A stretch of DNA of 64,000 nucleotides, taken from assembly GCF_000744095.1 (NCBI RefSeq), contig NZ_JQLI01000008.1:1612001-1676000 (forward strand). The letters are read 5' to 3'. Both the position numbers and the translations under genes were made by a program. Positions 9,580 to 18,800 of this stretch are shown one piece after another; positions within the stretch are counted from its first letter, which is position 1; every line of letters starts with the position of its first letter. The DNA comes from Cupriavidus necator A5-1. Its GTDB lineage: Bacteria; Pseudomonadota; Gammaproteobacteria; Burkholderiales; Burkholderiaceae. Under the pieces are notes generated by a model that saw nothing but the letters and a program-made list of their open reading frames with translations, made no database searches and had not been told where the DNA came from.

Positions 9580-10758
9580 ATGGACGTCATTCTGGTGATC
9601 AATGCGGGCTCGTCAAGCGTCAAGTTCTCGGTCTTCGGCGTGAGCGGCGCTGAGCCCAGCCGCATCTGCACGGGCAATTTCGAGGAGATCGACACCAAAC
9701 CACACCTCCGGATCCGACATGCGAGCGGCGAAGCGCTGGCCGAAGAGCGCTGGTCTGCAGGTGAACCGCTCGGTCATGAGGGCGCGATCGCTTTTCTGTT
9801 CGAATGGCTCCATAGCCATGCGGCTGGCTACCGGGCGATCGGCGCCGGTCATCGGTTCGTGCACGGCGGCAGCCGATACGCGACGGCCGTGCGCGTCGAC
9901 GACGAGGTGATTGCCAACCTCGAAGCGCTCGTGCCGCTCGCGCCGCTGCACCAGCCGCACCACCTCAGCGCGCTGAGGGCGATCGCTGAGCGGCATCCGG
10001 CCTTGCCACAGGTCGCTTGCTTCGATACCGCATTTCACCACGGCCAGCCCGCAATCGCGACGCAGTTCGCGCTACCCCGCGACATCACGCAGCAAGGCGT
10101 GCGGCGCTATGGCTTTCACGGCCTGTCGTACGAGTACATCGCATCCGGCCTGTCCCGTTACGACGAGCGCGCTGCGCACGGCAAGACGGTCGTGCTGCAC
10201 CTCGGTAACGGCGCGAGCATGGCCGCCCTGGACCAGGGCAGGAGCATCGCGAGCACCATGGGCTTTACTGCACTCGAAGGCCTGCCGATGGGCACGCGCA
10301 CGGGCAGCCTCGACCCCGGAGTCCTCCTGTGGCTGATGGACGAACACAAGATGGACGCCCGCGCGATCGAGAACCTGCTCTACCGCCGCTCGGGGTTGCT
10401 GGGTGTGTCCGGCATATCGAGCGACATGCGCACGCTGCTCGAAAGTGACGATCCTGCGGCGGCCAACGCGGTCGATCTGTTTTGCTATCGGATCTCGCGC
10501 GAGCTTGGCTCGCTGGCGGCCGCCCTCGGCGGGCTCGACGCGATCGTGTTTACCGGGGGGATCGGCGAGCATGCGCCGCCCGTGCGCGAACGGGTGTGCC
10601 GCGCTGCGGCATGGCTCGGCGTCTCGCTCGACGTCGCTGCGAACGGGCGTCACGGACCGAGGATCAGCACGGCGGGCAGCACGGTTGCGGCATGGGTAAT
10701 CCCGACCAACGAGGAGCTCATGATTGCACAGCACACGCTTGAACGACTGGAGGTGTAA
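9580..10758 (+). CDS. ackA: Acetate kinase
   Basis: This 392-residue acetokinase transfers the acetyl phosphate group to ADP. The N-terminal phosphate-binding segment VINAGSSSVKFSVF, the HRFVHGG block, GFHGLSYEYI, HLGNGASMAAL and the C-terminal FTGGIGEHAP are all intact. The start is the ATG at 9580, since the reading frame upstream of it runs through the end of pta. With Pta it completes an ATP-yielding acetate pathway. Its last codons supply a GGAGG at 10749-10753 that serves the following DUF3141 gene. A second, diverged copy of its final ten codons survives just before fabI. Confidence 0.95.
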   Translation: MDVILVINAGSSSVKFSVFGVSGAEPSRICTGNFEEIDTKPHLRIRHASGEALAEERWSAGEPLGHEGAIAFLFEWLHSHAAGYRAIGAGHRFVHGGSRYATAVRVDDEVIANLEALVPLAPLHQPHHLSALRAIAERHPALPQVACFDTAFHHGQPAIATQFALPRDITQQGVRRYGFHGLSYEYIASGLSRYDERAAHGKTVVLHLGNGASMAALDQGRSIASTMGFTALEGLPMGTRTGSLDPGVLLWLMDEHKMDARAIENLLYRRSGLLGVSGISSDMRTLLESDDPAAANAVDLFCYRISRELGSLAAALGGLDAIVFTGGIGEHAPPVRERVCRAAAWLGVSLDVAANGRHGPRISTAGSTVAAWVIPTNEELMIAQHTLERLEV

Positions 10759-10762
10759 AGAC

Positions 10763-12964
10763 ATGTCCACTGTGACCAATACCGTTTCTCCCATTGCCGT
10801 GCCGGCCCAATGCATCATCGAATATGCGACTGACGCATGGCAAAGGGGCGCACTGTTTCTGGATGCGCTGCGCCAGCGAGGAAACATCTATCTCGATCAC
10901 GCGAGTGCCGGCAAGCCGCCCGTCCTTGCGTTCAAGTATGAAGTCGTCGCGGATGGTCGCGAACTGCCACATCCGGTCAACTATGCACTGGCCCGCATCA
11001 TTCCGCCCGATGGTGTTGTCACGCCGGACCCGACGAAACGCCCATTCGTCGTCATCGATCCGCGCGCAGGACATGGCCCAGGTATCGGTGGCTTCAAGAT
11101 GGACAGCGAAATCGGGATCGCGCTGCGCCAGGGGCATCCATGTTATTTCGTGTTCTTCCTCCCGTACCCGCAGCCGGGCCAGACGATCGAATCCGTCGCA
11201 CGAGCCGAAGCCGCGTTTCTGGAACGGGTAGCCCAATTGCATCCGGACGCCGAAGCCAGGCCGTTCGTGATTGGGAATTGTCAGGGAGGATGGGCGCTCC
11301 TGATTCTGGCTGCAGCAAAGCCCGAGCGCGTCGGGCCGATTCTGCTCGCGGGATCGCCCGTCTCGTACTGGGCTGGCGTCGAAGGCAAGAACCCGATGCG
11401 TTACACAGGTGGCATGCTCGGGGGAACATGGCTCGCATCGCTCGCCGGCGATCTCGGGAACGGCATGTTCGACGGCGCCTATCTGGTCAATAACTTCGAA
11501 CAGATGAATCCGGCGAACACCTACTGGAAGAAGCTCTACAACGTCTACGCGAATATCGATACCGAAGCGGAGCGCTTCCTCGAGTTCGAGCGCTGGTGGG
11601 GTGGCCATTTCCTGATGAACAAGGAGGAAATGGAATGGATCACGCAAAACCTTTTCGTCGGCAATCGTTTGTCCGCAGGCGAGGTGGTGTCGGCCGACGG
11701 CAACGTTCGTATCGATTTGCGTAACATCCGTTCGCCCATCATCGTGTTCGCCTCCTGGGGCGACAACATTACACCGCCGCAACAAGCACTGAACTGGATT
11801 CCTGACCTGTACGACAGCGTCGAGGAGATCCGAATCCACGAACAGACGATCGTCTATTGCCTGAACGAAAAGGTCGGTCATTTGGGAATATTCGTCTCAG
11901 CGGGCGTCGCGAAGAAGGAGCATACGGAATTCATCAGCGCGCTCGATCTGATCGATACTCTGCCGCCCGGTTTATATGAAGCGGTGATTGAGGATACGCG
12001 GTCTGGCCTGCCGGGATTGGAGTTTGTCAAGGGGCGCTACCTGATCCGCTTCGAAGCGCGCGAAATCGACGACATACTTGCACTCGATGACGGGCGCGAC
12101 GATGAGCGCGCATTTGAGGTTGTCAAGCGGACCGCCGAGATCAACCAGTGCCTCTATGACACCTTTATATCCCCATTCGTGAAAGCTGCATCGAATCCGT
12201 GGACGGCTGCGTGCACCAGGCTGATGAACCCTGCACGCGTCGAGCGCTGGACGCTGTCAGACCTGAATCCGGCGATGTGGGGGGTCAAGATGATGGCGGA
12301 TGCAGTGCGTGCGCACCGCCAGGCTGTTTCGCCCACGAACCCACTGCTTGAAAGCGAGCATGGCGTATCGGACGCGATCGCGCATGGGCTCGATACCTAT
12401 GGGGCATGCCGGGACAGCACGGTCGAGATGGTGTTCAAGGCAGTCTACGACTCACCATGGCTCGCGGCACTGGTCGGCCTCAAGCGGGAGTCCGTGCAAC
12501 AACGCCTGCACGAGGCCGATAGCTGGCTTAACGAAGAAGTCAGGCGCCTTAAGCGCCGCGAGCTTGAAACGTCGTTCGAGCATGGCACTTTCCTTGACGG
12601 TGCGATGCGGGTACTGGTCTATTGCGGCCGCGAACTCCATGTCGTCGACGAACGACCGTTCAATGCGATGCGCGACTTGCTGCGCGAATCCGGGCTCGAC
12701 CGCACCATCCGTCTTGCTGACCTGAAGCAGGCCGCCAGGCGTCAGACGTTCCTCGTGCTGTGGGACGAAGAGCGCGCGGTGGCTGGCCTTACACAACTGC
12801 TGCCGACAACGTCGGAGCGCCGCCGGGCACTCGACGCCGCGCGGGCACTCGCGGCTACGCGTGGCGACATCGCGCCGGCGCAACAGGTCCGCCTCGACCG
12901 CGTTGCCGCCAGGCTCGGCCTCGCGCCGCGAGAGAAGCCCCTGAAATCGACTGAACCGACTTGA
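10763..12964 (+). CDS. DUF3141 alpha/beta-hydrolase protein (PhaC-like)
   Basis: A 733-residue protein of the DUF3141 family, often labelled poly(3-hydroxyalkanoate) synthetase-like. The N-terminal half is an alpha/beta-hydrolase domain with a lipase-like box GNCQGG that puts Cys173 at the nucleophile position, as in PHA synthases, instead of Ser. The C-terminal half is helical and charged. The ATG at 10763 is preceded by GGAGG inside the end of ackA. Its stop overlaps by one base the ATG of the 23-codon pta/ackA fossil. The actual substrate is unknown; position between acetate kinase and FabI hints at acyl-CoA or fatty-acid metabolism. Confidence 0.85.
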   Translation: MSTVTNTVSPIAVPAQCIIEYATDAWQRGALFLDALRQRGNIYLDHASAGKPPVLAFKYEVVADGRELPHPVNYALARIIPPDGVVTPDPTKRPFVVIDPRAGHGPGIGGFKMDSEIGIALRQGHPCYFVFFLPYPQPGQTIESVARAEAAFLERVAQLHPDAEARPFVIGNCQGGWALLILAAAKPERVGPILLAGSPVSYWAGVEGKNPMRYTGGMLGGTWLASLAGDLGNGMFDGAYLVNNFEQMNPANTYWKKLYNVYANIDTEAERFLEFERWWGGHFLMNKEEMEWITQNLFVGNRLSAGEVVSADGNVRIDLRNIRSPIIVFASWGDNITPPQQALNWIPDLYDSVEEIRIHEQTIVYCLNEKVGHLGIFVSAGVAKKEHTEFISALDLIDTLPPGLYEAVIEDTRSGLPGLEFVKGRYLIRFEAREIDDILALDDGRDDERAFEVVKRTAEINQCLYDTFISPFVKAASNPWTAACTRLMNPARVERWTLSDLNPAMWGVKMMADAVRAHRQAVSPTNPLLESEHGVSDAIAHGLDTYGACRDSTVEMVFKAVYDSPWLAALVGLKRESVQQRLHEADSWLNEEVRRLKRRELETSFEHGTFLDGAMRVLVYCGRELHVVDERPFNAMRDLLRESGLDRTIRLADLKQAARRQTFLVLWDEERAVAGLTQLLPTTSERRRALDAARALAATRGDIAPAQQVRLDRVAARLGLAPREKPLKSTEPT

Positions 12965-13035
12965 TGAAGGAGCGCGCTATGGAATGCAAACGCGGGAAGT
13001 ACGAATTGCACACGCTTGAGCAACTGGAGGCCTGA
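12964..13035 (+). pseudogene. Fused pta-start/ackA-end fossil mini-ORF
   Basis: A 23-codon frame begins MKERAMECKRGKYE, a diverged copy of the pta N-terminus MKEHLVERKREKYE at 8613, and ends HTLEQLEA, a diverged copy of the ackA C-terminus HTLERLEV at about 10734-10755. The join keeps the frame. The similarity continues upstream: about 42 of 56 bases match between 8569-8624 and the stretch ending near 12975. Its final GGAGG at 13026-13030 serves as ribosome-binding site for fabI five bases downstream. It reads as the remains of a second pta-ackA pair deleted from this position. Confidence 0.7.
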
Positions 13036-13815
13036 ATGCCAGACGTATCCAATCAGCCGCTTGCCGGCCGGAAAGCATTGATTCTTGGAATCGCAAACGA
13101 GCATTCGATCGCCTACGGTTGCGCACGCGCATTTCGCGAAATGGGTGCCGAACTGGCGCTTACGTACGCGAACGAGAAGGCGAAAGCCTACGTCGAGCCG
13201 CTGAGTCGGGAGCTTGGAGCGACTCTGCTAATGCCGCTTGATGTGTCGAAGCCGGGTGAACTGGAAGCGCTCTTCGAGGTCGTGCGAACAACATGGGGGC
13301 GGATGGACATTGGCGTGCATTCAATCGCATTCGCGCCAAAGCAAGACCTGCAGGGCGGCCTGATCAACAGCTCACCTGAAGGCTTTGCGAATGCCATGGA
13401 CATATCATGTCATTCATTCATCCGCATGGCACGGCTCGCTGCGCCCCTGATGGACGAGGGCGGATCGCTGTTCGCCATGAGTTACCTTGGCGCTACGCGT
13501 GTCGTGCCGAACTATGACTTGATGGGGCCGGTCAAGGCGGCGCTTGAAGCATCTTGCCGCTACCTTGCAAGCGAACTCGGTCCGCAACGCATACGTGTTC
13601 ATCCGATCTCACCGGGGCCGCTGAAGACACGCGCTGCATCCGGACTCAAGGACTTCGATTTGCTGCTCAACGAGGCGCGCGAGCGCGCGCCGATGGGCGA
13701 ACTCGCCGACATCATGGATGTCGGTTACGCGTGCGCCGCACTGGCGTCACCGTTCGCGCGGCACATCACGGGCAACACTATCTTTGTTGACGGCGGCGTC
13801 AGCATCATGGGTTGA
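13036..13815 (+). CDS. fabI: Enoyl-ACP reductase FabI (NADH)
   Basis: This 259-residue short-chain dehydrogenase catalyses the last step of fatty acid elongation, reducing enoyl-ACP. The nucleotide-binding segment LILGIANEHSIAYGCA is the FabI form of the Rossmann motif. The catalytic YxxxxxxK spacing appears as YDLMGPVK, and the substrate loop region SPGPLKTRAASGL is present. The ATG follows the pta/ackA fossil directly. In this cluster it is probably an additional copy beside a housekeeping fabI elsewhere, which would make altered inhibitor sensitivity or a role with acyl-CoAs possible, though nothing in the motif set departs from the family. Confidence 0.92.
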   Translation: MPDVSNQPLAGRKALILGIANEHSIAYGCARAFREMGAELALTYANEKAKAYVEPLSRELGATLLMPLDVSKPGELEALFEVVRTTWGRMDIGVHSIAFAPKQDLQGGLINSSPEGFANAMDISCHSFIRMARLAAPLMDEGGSLFAMSYLGATRVVPNYDLMGPVKAALEASCRYLASELGPQRIRVHPISPGPLKTRAASGLKDFDLLLNEARERAPMGELADIMDVGYACAALASPFARHITGNTIFVDGGVSIMG

Positions 13816-13862
13816 CCGCGGCGGTTCGAAAGCCGGGTCCCCGGGCCCGACTCCTACTTGTG

Positions 13863-14003
13863 ATGGATACTGGCATGGAACTTTGGATCAGCAGTCTTCC
13901 GCCCGGAAATAGCGATGACGGCCAGCGTGCGTTAGCAAATAGCCTTGCTGTGCTTCAGGTGAGGCGGCAGCCTTCAAGCCTGATACGGAGACAGATGTGC
14001 TAA
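13863..14003 (+). CDS. Small unrecognised ORF
   Basis: A 46-codon frame beginning MDTGMELWISSLPPGNSDDG follows fabI by about 50 bp. No family is recognised and no strong ribosome-binding site is visible. It overlaps the following small frame by seven bases, an arrangement that hints at translational coupling or at a single gene broken by a frameshift. Confidence 0.25.
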   Translation: MDTGMELWISSLPPGNSDDGQRALANSLAVLQVRRQPSSLIRRQMC

Positions 14004-14197
14004 GCGCGCACGAGCTTGCTACGTTGATGCTCGTTAAGGCCGGCAATCTTGCTCATGTCCTGGACCGAGTCGAACTGGACGTTTTGCATAAGCAGCAGCT
14101 GATAATCGTCGAACGCGGACGGAACGGATGCATAGATGCCAGTTTAACTTCGCGCGGCGACGCGATTCTTCACGCGATCTCGCAAGATCATGGTTGA
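13997..14197 (+). CDS. Small winged-helix-like hypothetical protein
   Basis: A 66-codon frame from GTG 13997 reads like real protein: LSAHELATLMLVKAGNLAHV is amphipathic, followed by ELDVLHKQQLIIVE and a closing LTSRGDAILHAI that resembles the last strand-helix of small winged-helix proteins. I cannot name a family. With the preceding small frame it occupies the 13816-14306 gap, in which I see nothing else. It may be the tail of a broken gene. Confidence 0.35.
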   Translation: MLSAHELATLMLVKAGNLAHVLDRVELDVLHKQQLIIVERGRNGCIDASLTSRGDAILHAISQDHG

Positions 14198-14306
14198 GTT
14201 GTGTCGCTTGCCTGGAAAGGGCAGGTGGTTGATTGCCTGAAGATTTACACTCTCCATGGGTCACAGCCGGCAAGGAGATCCATTCGTCACTCGGAAGATG
14301 TCCAGC

Positions 14307-15479
14307 TCACGCCTCCTCGGTGGCACGTACCACCACCAGTTTGCGATGAGCAAGCAGGAGCAGTGGGGTCGTAGCCATCGATAGCGCGACTACCACCGTG
14401 ACGACGGATAGCTGGCCGGCATCAAGCAAGCGCGCAGCCTGTGCGGCCGCCATCACGACAAAGGCGAACTCTCCTCCCTGTGAAAGCAGGATTGCAAAGT
14501 ATGCACGCTGTTCTCGCGGCAGATTGATCCGGTTAGCCAGGAACCTGAGTGCCGCGAGCTTGCCTGCGACAAGGGAAAAAACCAGGACCGCAACCAGCAA
14601 TGGCTTGTCCGCCAGGACGCTAAAATCAATCGACATGCCGACTGCGATGAAAAACAGGCCGAGCAGGATGCCCTTGAAGGGGGCCATGTCGGATTCGATC
14701 TCGTGACGGAATTCGGACCCTGCCAAAAGCATCCCGGCCACGAACGCACCGAGTGACATCGACAGGTGGACAAGGTGCATGAGCAAGGCAATACCTATGA
14801 CCCAGAGCAGCGCGAAAACGGTAAATATCTCGCGCGTTCCGCTCCTCTGAATGATGCGCAGCGCGTGTTGTAAAACAAAGCGCCCGCCGATCACAACGGC
14901 CGCGATCATGGCCAGCGCTTTCAGCGCCACTATCCAGCCAGCCGGGGCGCTCGCTTCCGCTGGCATCGGGGCGAGCAGCGGCATCAGTGCAATCATCGGA
15001 ATTGCGGCGATATCCTGAAACAGCAGGATACCGAAACTGGCCTGGCCGACCGGTGTATCCATCAGGCGATTCTGCTCGAGGATCGCAATCACCATCGCGG
15101 TGGATGACAGCGAGAGGGCGAATCCGGCGGCAACGCCGACGCGCCATGGCGCGCCGAAGATCGTGAAAATCGCCGCCAGCAGCACCGCACATAGCGCTAC
15201 CTGGATCCCGCCATAGCCAAAAATGGAGCGGCGCATCGCCCACAGTTTTTCGATGTCCATTTCGATGCCGATGATGAACATCATCAGGACAATGCCCAGT
15301 TCGGACACGTCCAGGATCGAATCGACATCGGTGACCAGCCGCAGCCCCCACGGACCGATCACCACGCCAGCCATCAGGTAGCCCAGGACGGAACCGAAGC
15401 CAAGGCGTACCGACAGCGGCACCGCGATCATTGCCGCGGCGAGGAATACAACCGAGTCAATCAGCAGTTGCTCCATCAT
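14307..15479 (-). CDS. CPA2 monovalent cation:proton antiporter (Kef-type membrane domain)
   Basis: The 390-residue product is a cation:proton antiporter of the CPA2 group, with about 12 hydrophobic segments and the features GYLMAGVVIGPWGL near the N-terminus, LSSTAMVIAILEQ in the middle and LSQGGEFAFVV near the end. It ends shortly after the membrane domain (VVVRATEEA), so the cytosolic TrkA-N/RCK nucleotide-binding domain of KefB/KefC is absent. It could exchange K+ or Na+ for H+. It stands alone between fabI and the taurine-type ABC genes, with no visible partner. Confidence 0.85.
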   Translation of the reverse strand: MMEQLLIDSVVFLAAAMIAVPLSVRLGFGSVLGYLMAGVVIGPWGLRLVTDVDSILDVSELGIVLMMFIIGIEMDIEKLWAMRRSIFGYGGIQVALCAVLLAAIFTIFGAPWRVGVAAGFALSLSSTAMVIAILEQNRLMDTPVGQASFGILLFQDIAAIPMIALMPLLAPMPAEASAPAGWIVALKALAMIAAVVIGGRFVLQHALRIIQRSGTREIFTVFALLWVIGIALLMHLVHLSMSLGAFVAGMLLAGSEFRHEIESDMAPFKGILLGLFFIAVGMSIDFSVLADKPLLVAVLVFSLVAGKLAALRFLANRINLPREQRAYFAILLSQGGEFAFVVMAAAQAARLLDAGQLSVVTVVVALSMATTPLLLLAHRKLVVVRATEEA

Positions 15480-15635
15480 TCCCCTCCCGATTGCGGGGAC
15501 GGGCTATGGATTCGTGTCAGTCAACCGTCCACCGTTGACAGTCAAGCACACCGCAGCGAATCTGGAAAGGAATTCCGCCAGGCCGGAATCCGCAAGCGCC
15601 GACCCCGGTGCGTCGGATCCCGGGCCTCGCGCACC

Positions 15636-16511
15636 TCACATCCTTCCTTTCCAGGGCACCAGCCACGTCGCCATTTTGCGCATCAGCATATCGAACACGT
15701 AGGCGATCAGGCCGATCAGCACGATGCCCATGATCACCACGTCGGTACGTAGGAAGTTAGACGCATTGAGCACCATCTGGCCCAGTCCGGCGGTTGCCGC
15801 CACCATTTCAGCGGCGACCAGGGTGGTCCAGCCGAAGCCGATGGAAATGCGCATCCCGGTAAGGATATCGGGCAGTGCGGCGGGTATCACCACATGGCGG
15901 ACCACCTGCCATGGCGAGGCACCCATCGAGTAAGCGGCGTTGATCTGCTCGATGGTGACCGAGCGCACGCCCGCCTGGGCCGACATGGCCAGCGGTGCGA
16001 AGCAGGCCAGGAAAATCAGCAGCACCTTCGAGGTCTCATCGATGCCGAACCAGATCACGATCAGCGGCAGGTATGCCAGTGGGGGCAGGGGGCGGTAGAA
16101 CTCGATCGGCGGGTCGAAGATGCCGCGCGCGATCCGCGATACGCCCATCATCACGCCGATCGGCACCGCCGTGACCACCGCCAGCCCGAACGCGCCGAAC
16201 ACGCGCAGCATGCTGGCCGTGAAGTGCTCGGTCAGCGGTTGCCCGCCTTGCAGGTTGCCCTGCCAGGCGTCGATGAAGGCGGTGACGATGGACTCCGGCG
16301 TCGGCAGGAACAGCGGCGGCAGCCAGCGCAGATGGCTGGCAAGCCACCACAGCGCAAGCAGCAGGACCACGGTGACGGTGGAGATGCGTGAGCTGGATCC
16401 CTCTCCTGGCAGGCGGTAGCCCGAAACGGTCTTCATGTGCTGGCCCGCGCCGGCTGCGGTATTGGCCGGGGCGCGTGGCGTGGGTTCGATGCGTTGGACG
16501 GAAGCGGGCAT
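15636..16511 (-). CDS. Taurine/sulfonate-type ABC transporter permease (TauC-like)
   Basis: This inner-membrane permease belongs to the nitrate/sulfonate/taurine importer class. Several hydrophobic segments surround the binding-protein-dependent transport signature, seen here as AAYSMGASPWQVVRHVVIPAALPDI, which docks the ATPase. I prefer the ATG at 16511 because the coding strand shows GAGGAA just before it; another ATG at 16535 would overlap the ATPase gene by 14 bases. It is the last gene of the minus-strand operon SBP-ATPase-permease. The substrate is probably an alkanesulfonate or related small anion. Confidence 0.85.
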   Translation of the reverse strand: MPASVQRIEPTPRAPANTAAGAGQHMKTVSGYRLPGEGSSSRISTVTVVLLLALWWLASHLRWLPPLFLPTPESIVTAFIDAWQGNLQGGQPLTEHFTASMLRVFGAFGLAVVTAVPIGVMMGVSRIARGIFDPPIEFYRPLPPLAYLPLIVIWFGIDETSKVLLIFLACFAPLAMSAQAGVRSVTIEQINAAYSMGASPWQVVRHVVIPAALPDILTGMRISIGFGWTTLVAAEMVAATAGLGQMVLNASNFLRTDVVIMGIVLIGLIAYVFDMLMRKMATWLVPWKGRM

Positions 16512-16521
16512 CTCGTATTCC

Positions 16522-17298
16522 TCAGGCGGTGGCATGGATCAGATCGACGATCTCTTCGCGATAGCGGATGAACTCGGGGTCGGACTTGACCGCGCGCGCA
16601 TCCCCGGACTCGATGTAGCGCCGCGCGAACGGCAGCTCATAGGTATGGGCGATGCGGCCGGGTGAGGGCGTCATGACAATCAGCCGCGTGCCCAGGAACA
16701 GCGCTTCTTCCACGCTGTGCGTGATAAAGAAGACGATCTTCTGTTCCTTGGCCCAGAGCTTCAGGATCAGCCCCTGGATCGATTCGCGCGTGAGTGCGTC
16801 GAGCGCGCCAAGCGGCTCGTCCATCAGCATCACCGCAGGATCGCTGGCGAGCGCGCGGGCAATCCCGACGCGCTGCTGCATGCCGCCTGAGAGCTGGTAG
16901 ACCGGCTTGTCGGCTACCGCCTGCAGTCCGACCGCGGCGAGCTTCTCGTGCGCGACGCGTAGCCGCTCGGCACGCGCCACGCCGCGCAGGCGCAATCCCA
17001 GCGCAACATTGTCCGCCACGCTGAGCCACGGCATCAGGGCGTGCTTCTGGAACACTACGCCGCGTTCGGCACCGGGTCCGTGTACAGCCTTGCCGCACAG
17101 ACGGATTTCGCCTTCGGAGGGTTCCATGAAGCCTGCGATGCACGACAGCAAGGTGGTCTTGCCACAGCCGGAGGCACCCAGCGCGACGACGAAATCGCCG
17201 CGCTCCATGGTGAGATTGACTTGCGACAGGGCCAGCGTTTTGGCGCCGCCTGACGTGCCGTAGTTGACACTGAGATCGTCGATTTCGAGTTTGTACAT
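16522..17298 (-). CDS. Taurine/sulfonate-type ABC transporter ATPase (TauB-like)
   Basis: The 258-residue ATPase energises the neighbouring permease. Walker A is GASGCGKTT, the signature is [15 protein letters not shown], Walker B is [12 protein letters not shown], and the H-loop histidine lies in [10 protein letters not shown]. The ATG at 17298 gives the normal family N-terminus [11 protein letters not shown]; the longer frame upstream is not family-like. It lies 88 bases after the binding-protein gene and ends about 10 bases before the permease start, consistent with one operon. Confidence 0.92.
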   Translation of the reverse strand: MYKLEIDDLSVNYGTSGGAKTLALSQVNLTMERGDFVVALGASGCGKTTLLSCIAGFMEPSEGEIRLCGKAVHGPGAERGVVFQKHALMPWLSVADNVALGLRLRGVARAERLRVAHEKLAAVGLQAVADKPVYQLSGGMQQRVGIARALASDPAVMLMDEPLGALDALTRESIQGLILKLWAKEQKIVFFITHSVEEALFLGTRLIVMTPSPGRIAHTYELPFARRYIESGDARAVKSDPEFIRYREEIVDLIHATA

Positions 17299-17386
17299 GA
17301 GGGGCTTCCACAACAGGACTTTCGGGGCTGCCGTGCCGGGATTGGCTTCCCGCACGGCGACCAGCTTCAGCGACACGGTCGCGGCG

Positions 17387-18385
17387 TCAGCGCAGCGCGC
17401 GCTTCGCCCACTCCGCGTTGACCCCCGGCCCATAGTCCGGCAGGACGGCCTGGATGGTGCCCTGCTCCTTGAGGAATTGCGCCGCGGACTGCAGCGCACG
17501 CGCCGCACCGCCGCCCAGCCAGCGTTCCGAGACCTGCTCCTGCAACGTGGGGAAGGCGTACAGCGCCATGCTCGCGGGCACCGACTCAGCCTTGGCGCCG
17601 GACATCTTGGCCACGGCCTTTACCATGGGCGAGTCCGCGGTCCAGGCAGCCTTGTTCTTGCGATAGTTTTCATCGGCGGCGGCCAGCACGCGCACCAGCT
17701 TGACCATGAACTCGGGGTTCTCACGCGCGAACTTCTTGTTGGCGATCATGCCGTCGAAGGTGGCCTTGCCCGTGTCGGCGGCGATTTGCCCCGAGGTCGT
17801 CAGCACGGTGCCTGACTGCTTGAGCTTGGCCAGCACCGGGTCCCAGATAAAGGTGGCGTCGATGTCGCCGCGCTCCCATGCGGCCGCGACCTCAGGCGGC
17901 CGCATATTGACGATGCGGACGTCCTTGGGATTGATCTTGGCGCGTTCCAGTGCGACCAGCGTGTGGTAGTGCGTCGTCGATACAAATGGCACACCCACGC
18001 GCTTGCCCTTCAGGTCGGCGACGCTGGCGATCTTGCTGCCGTTTCGCGCGACCATCGCCTCGGCCGCGTTGATGTCGTCCAGGATCCAGAACAGTTCGAC
18101 ATCCAGCCCTTGCGAAAGAGCCGAAGCGATCGGCGAAGTGCCTGCCTCGCCAATGGCGATCTGGCCCGAGGCCATGGCGCGGATCACATCCCCGCCGCCG
18201 CCGAACTGGCGGAACGAAACCGTGTAACCGGTCTGCTTTTCCAGTTCCTTCATGTCCTGGGCGTAGCGCCAGGGCACTACCATGTCCTGGTAAGCAATCA
18301 CTACATTCTTGCTTTGCGCGTGCGCGGCCGGCGCCAGCGCTGCCACCAGGGCGACATAGGTCGCGATTTGCTTGATCCACCGCAT
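17387..18385 (-). CDS. Taurine/sulfonate-type ABC substrate-binding protein (TauA-like)
   Basis: This 332-residue periplasmic binding protein starts with a Sec signal peptide ([20 protein letters not shown], cleavage after AHAQ region). The mature part has TauA-type features: [35 protein letters not shown] and [18 protein letters not shown]. The longer frame upstream of ATG 18385 is untypical and was discarded. It opens the importer operon. A histidine kinase/response regulator pair is transcribed away from it across a 415-base gap, so shared control is possible. Confidence 0.88.
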   Translation of the reverse strand: MRWIKQIATYVALVAALAPAAHAQSKNVVIAYQDMVVPWRYAQDMKELEKQTGYTVSFRQFGGGGDVIRAMASGQIAIGEAGTSPIASALSQGLDVELFWILDDINAAEAMVARNGSKIASVADLKGKRVGVPFVSTTHYHTLVALERAKINPKDVRIVNMRPPEVAAAWERGDIDATFIWDPVLAKLKQSGTVLTTSGQIAADTGKATFDGMIANKKFARENPEFMVKLVRVLAAADENYRKNKAAWTADSPMVKAVAKMSGAKAESVPASMALYAFPTLQEQVSERWLGGGAARALQSAAQFLKEQGTIQAVLPDYGPGVNAEWAKRALR

Positions 18386-18800
18386 GGTTGTGCTCCTCGA
18401 GAGGGAAAAGGTGTTGGGTGTCCCGGCTTTATAGGTGAGGGCTGTCACTGGCCAATAGGTCCAGTTGCCGGGATTCGCTGGGACCAGAGTCCGCCGCGCG
18501 GGCGCGTGCCGCGGTGCGCCGGGCGGAGCGGTGGCGGGCGGGGCCGTCAATCATGGAAATCCTGTAGCGGCCCGGATGGCGGGGTCTTTTCGACGACGTG
18601 CAGGAAGGCAGGCACGGCTGCGGGTCGGCGCGAGCAACAGGCCCGCCATCCGCGCTTCCATTCAGGAAAACGACAAGAGCATTGCCAGCGCCCACTGGCT
18701 ATAGTCTGCGGGGAACGCAGGCGCGCCATGCCACTTGATGATCACAACGCATGAATCCATGCCTGCCCGCGATGAATGGCGAGCACTGACAGGAGGAGAC
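18386..18800. other. Divergent intergenic region without a gene
   Basis: The gap separates the taurine-type importer (minus) from the histidine kinase gene (plus). Short open frames here look like antisense noise. A strong AGGAGGAG at 18791-18798 serves the kinase start. A TATAGT occurs near 18698, but no convincing -35 element is spaced to it. Confidence 0.5.

Noticed and set aside
13820-13850. GGTTCGAA-like stretch considered as a tRNA T-loop
   Set aside because: No matching acceptor, D or anticodon arms could be folded around it.
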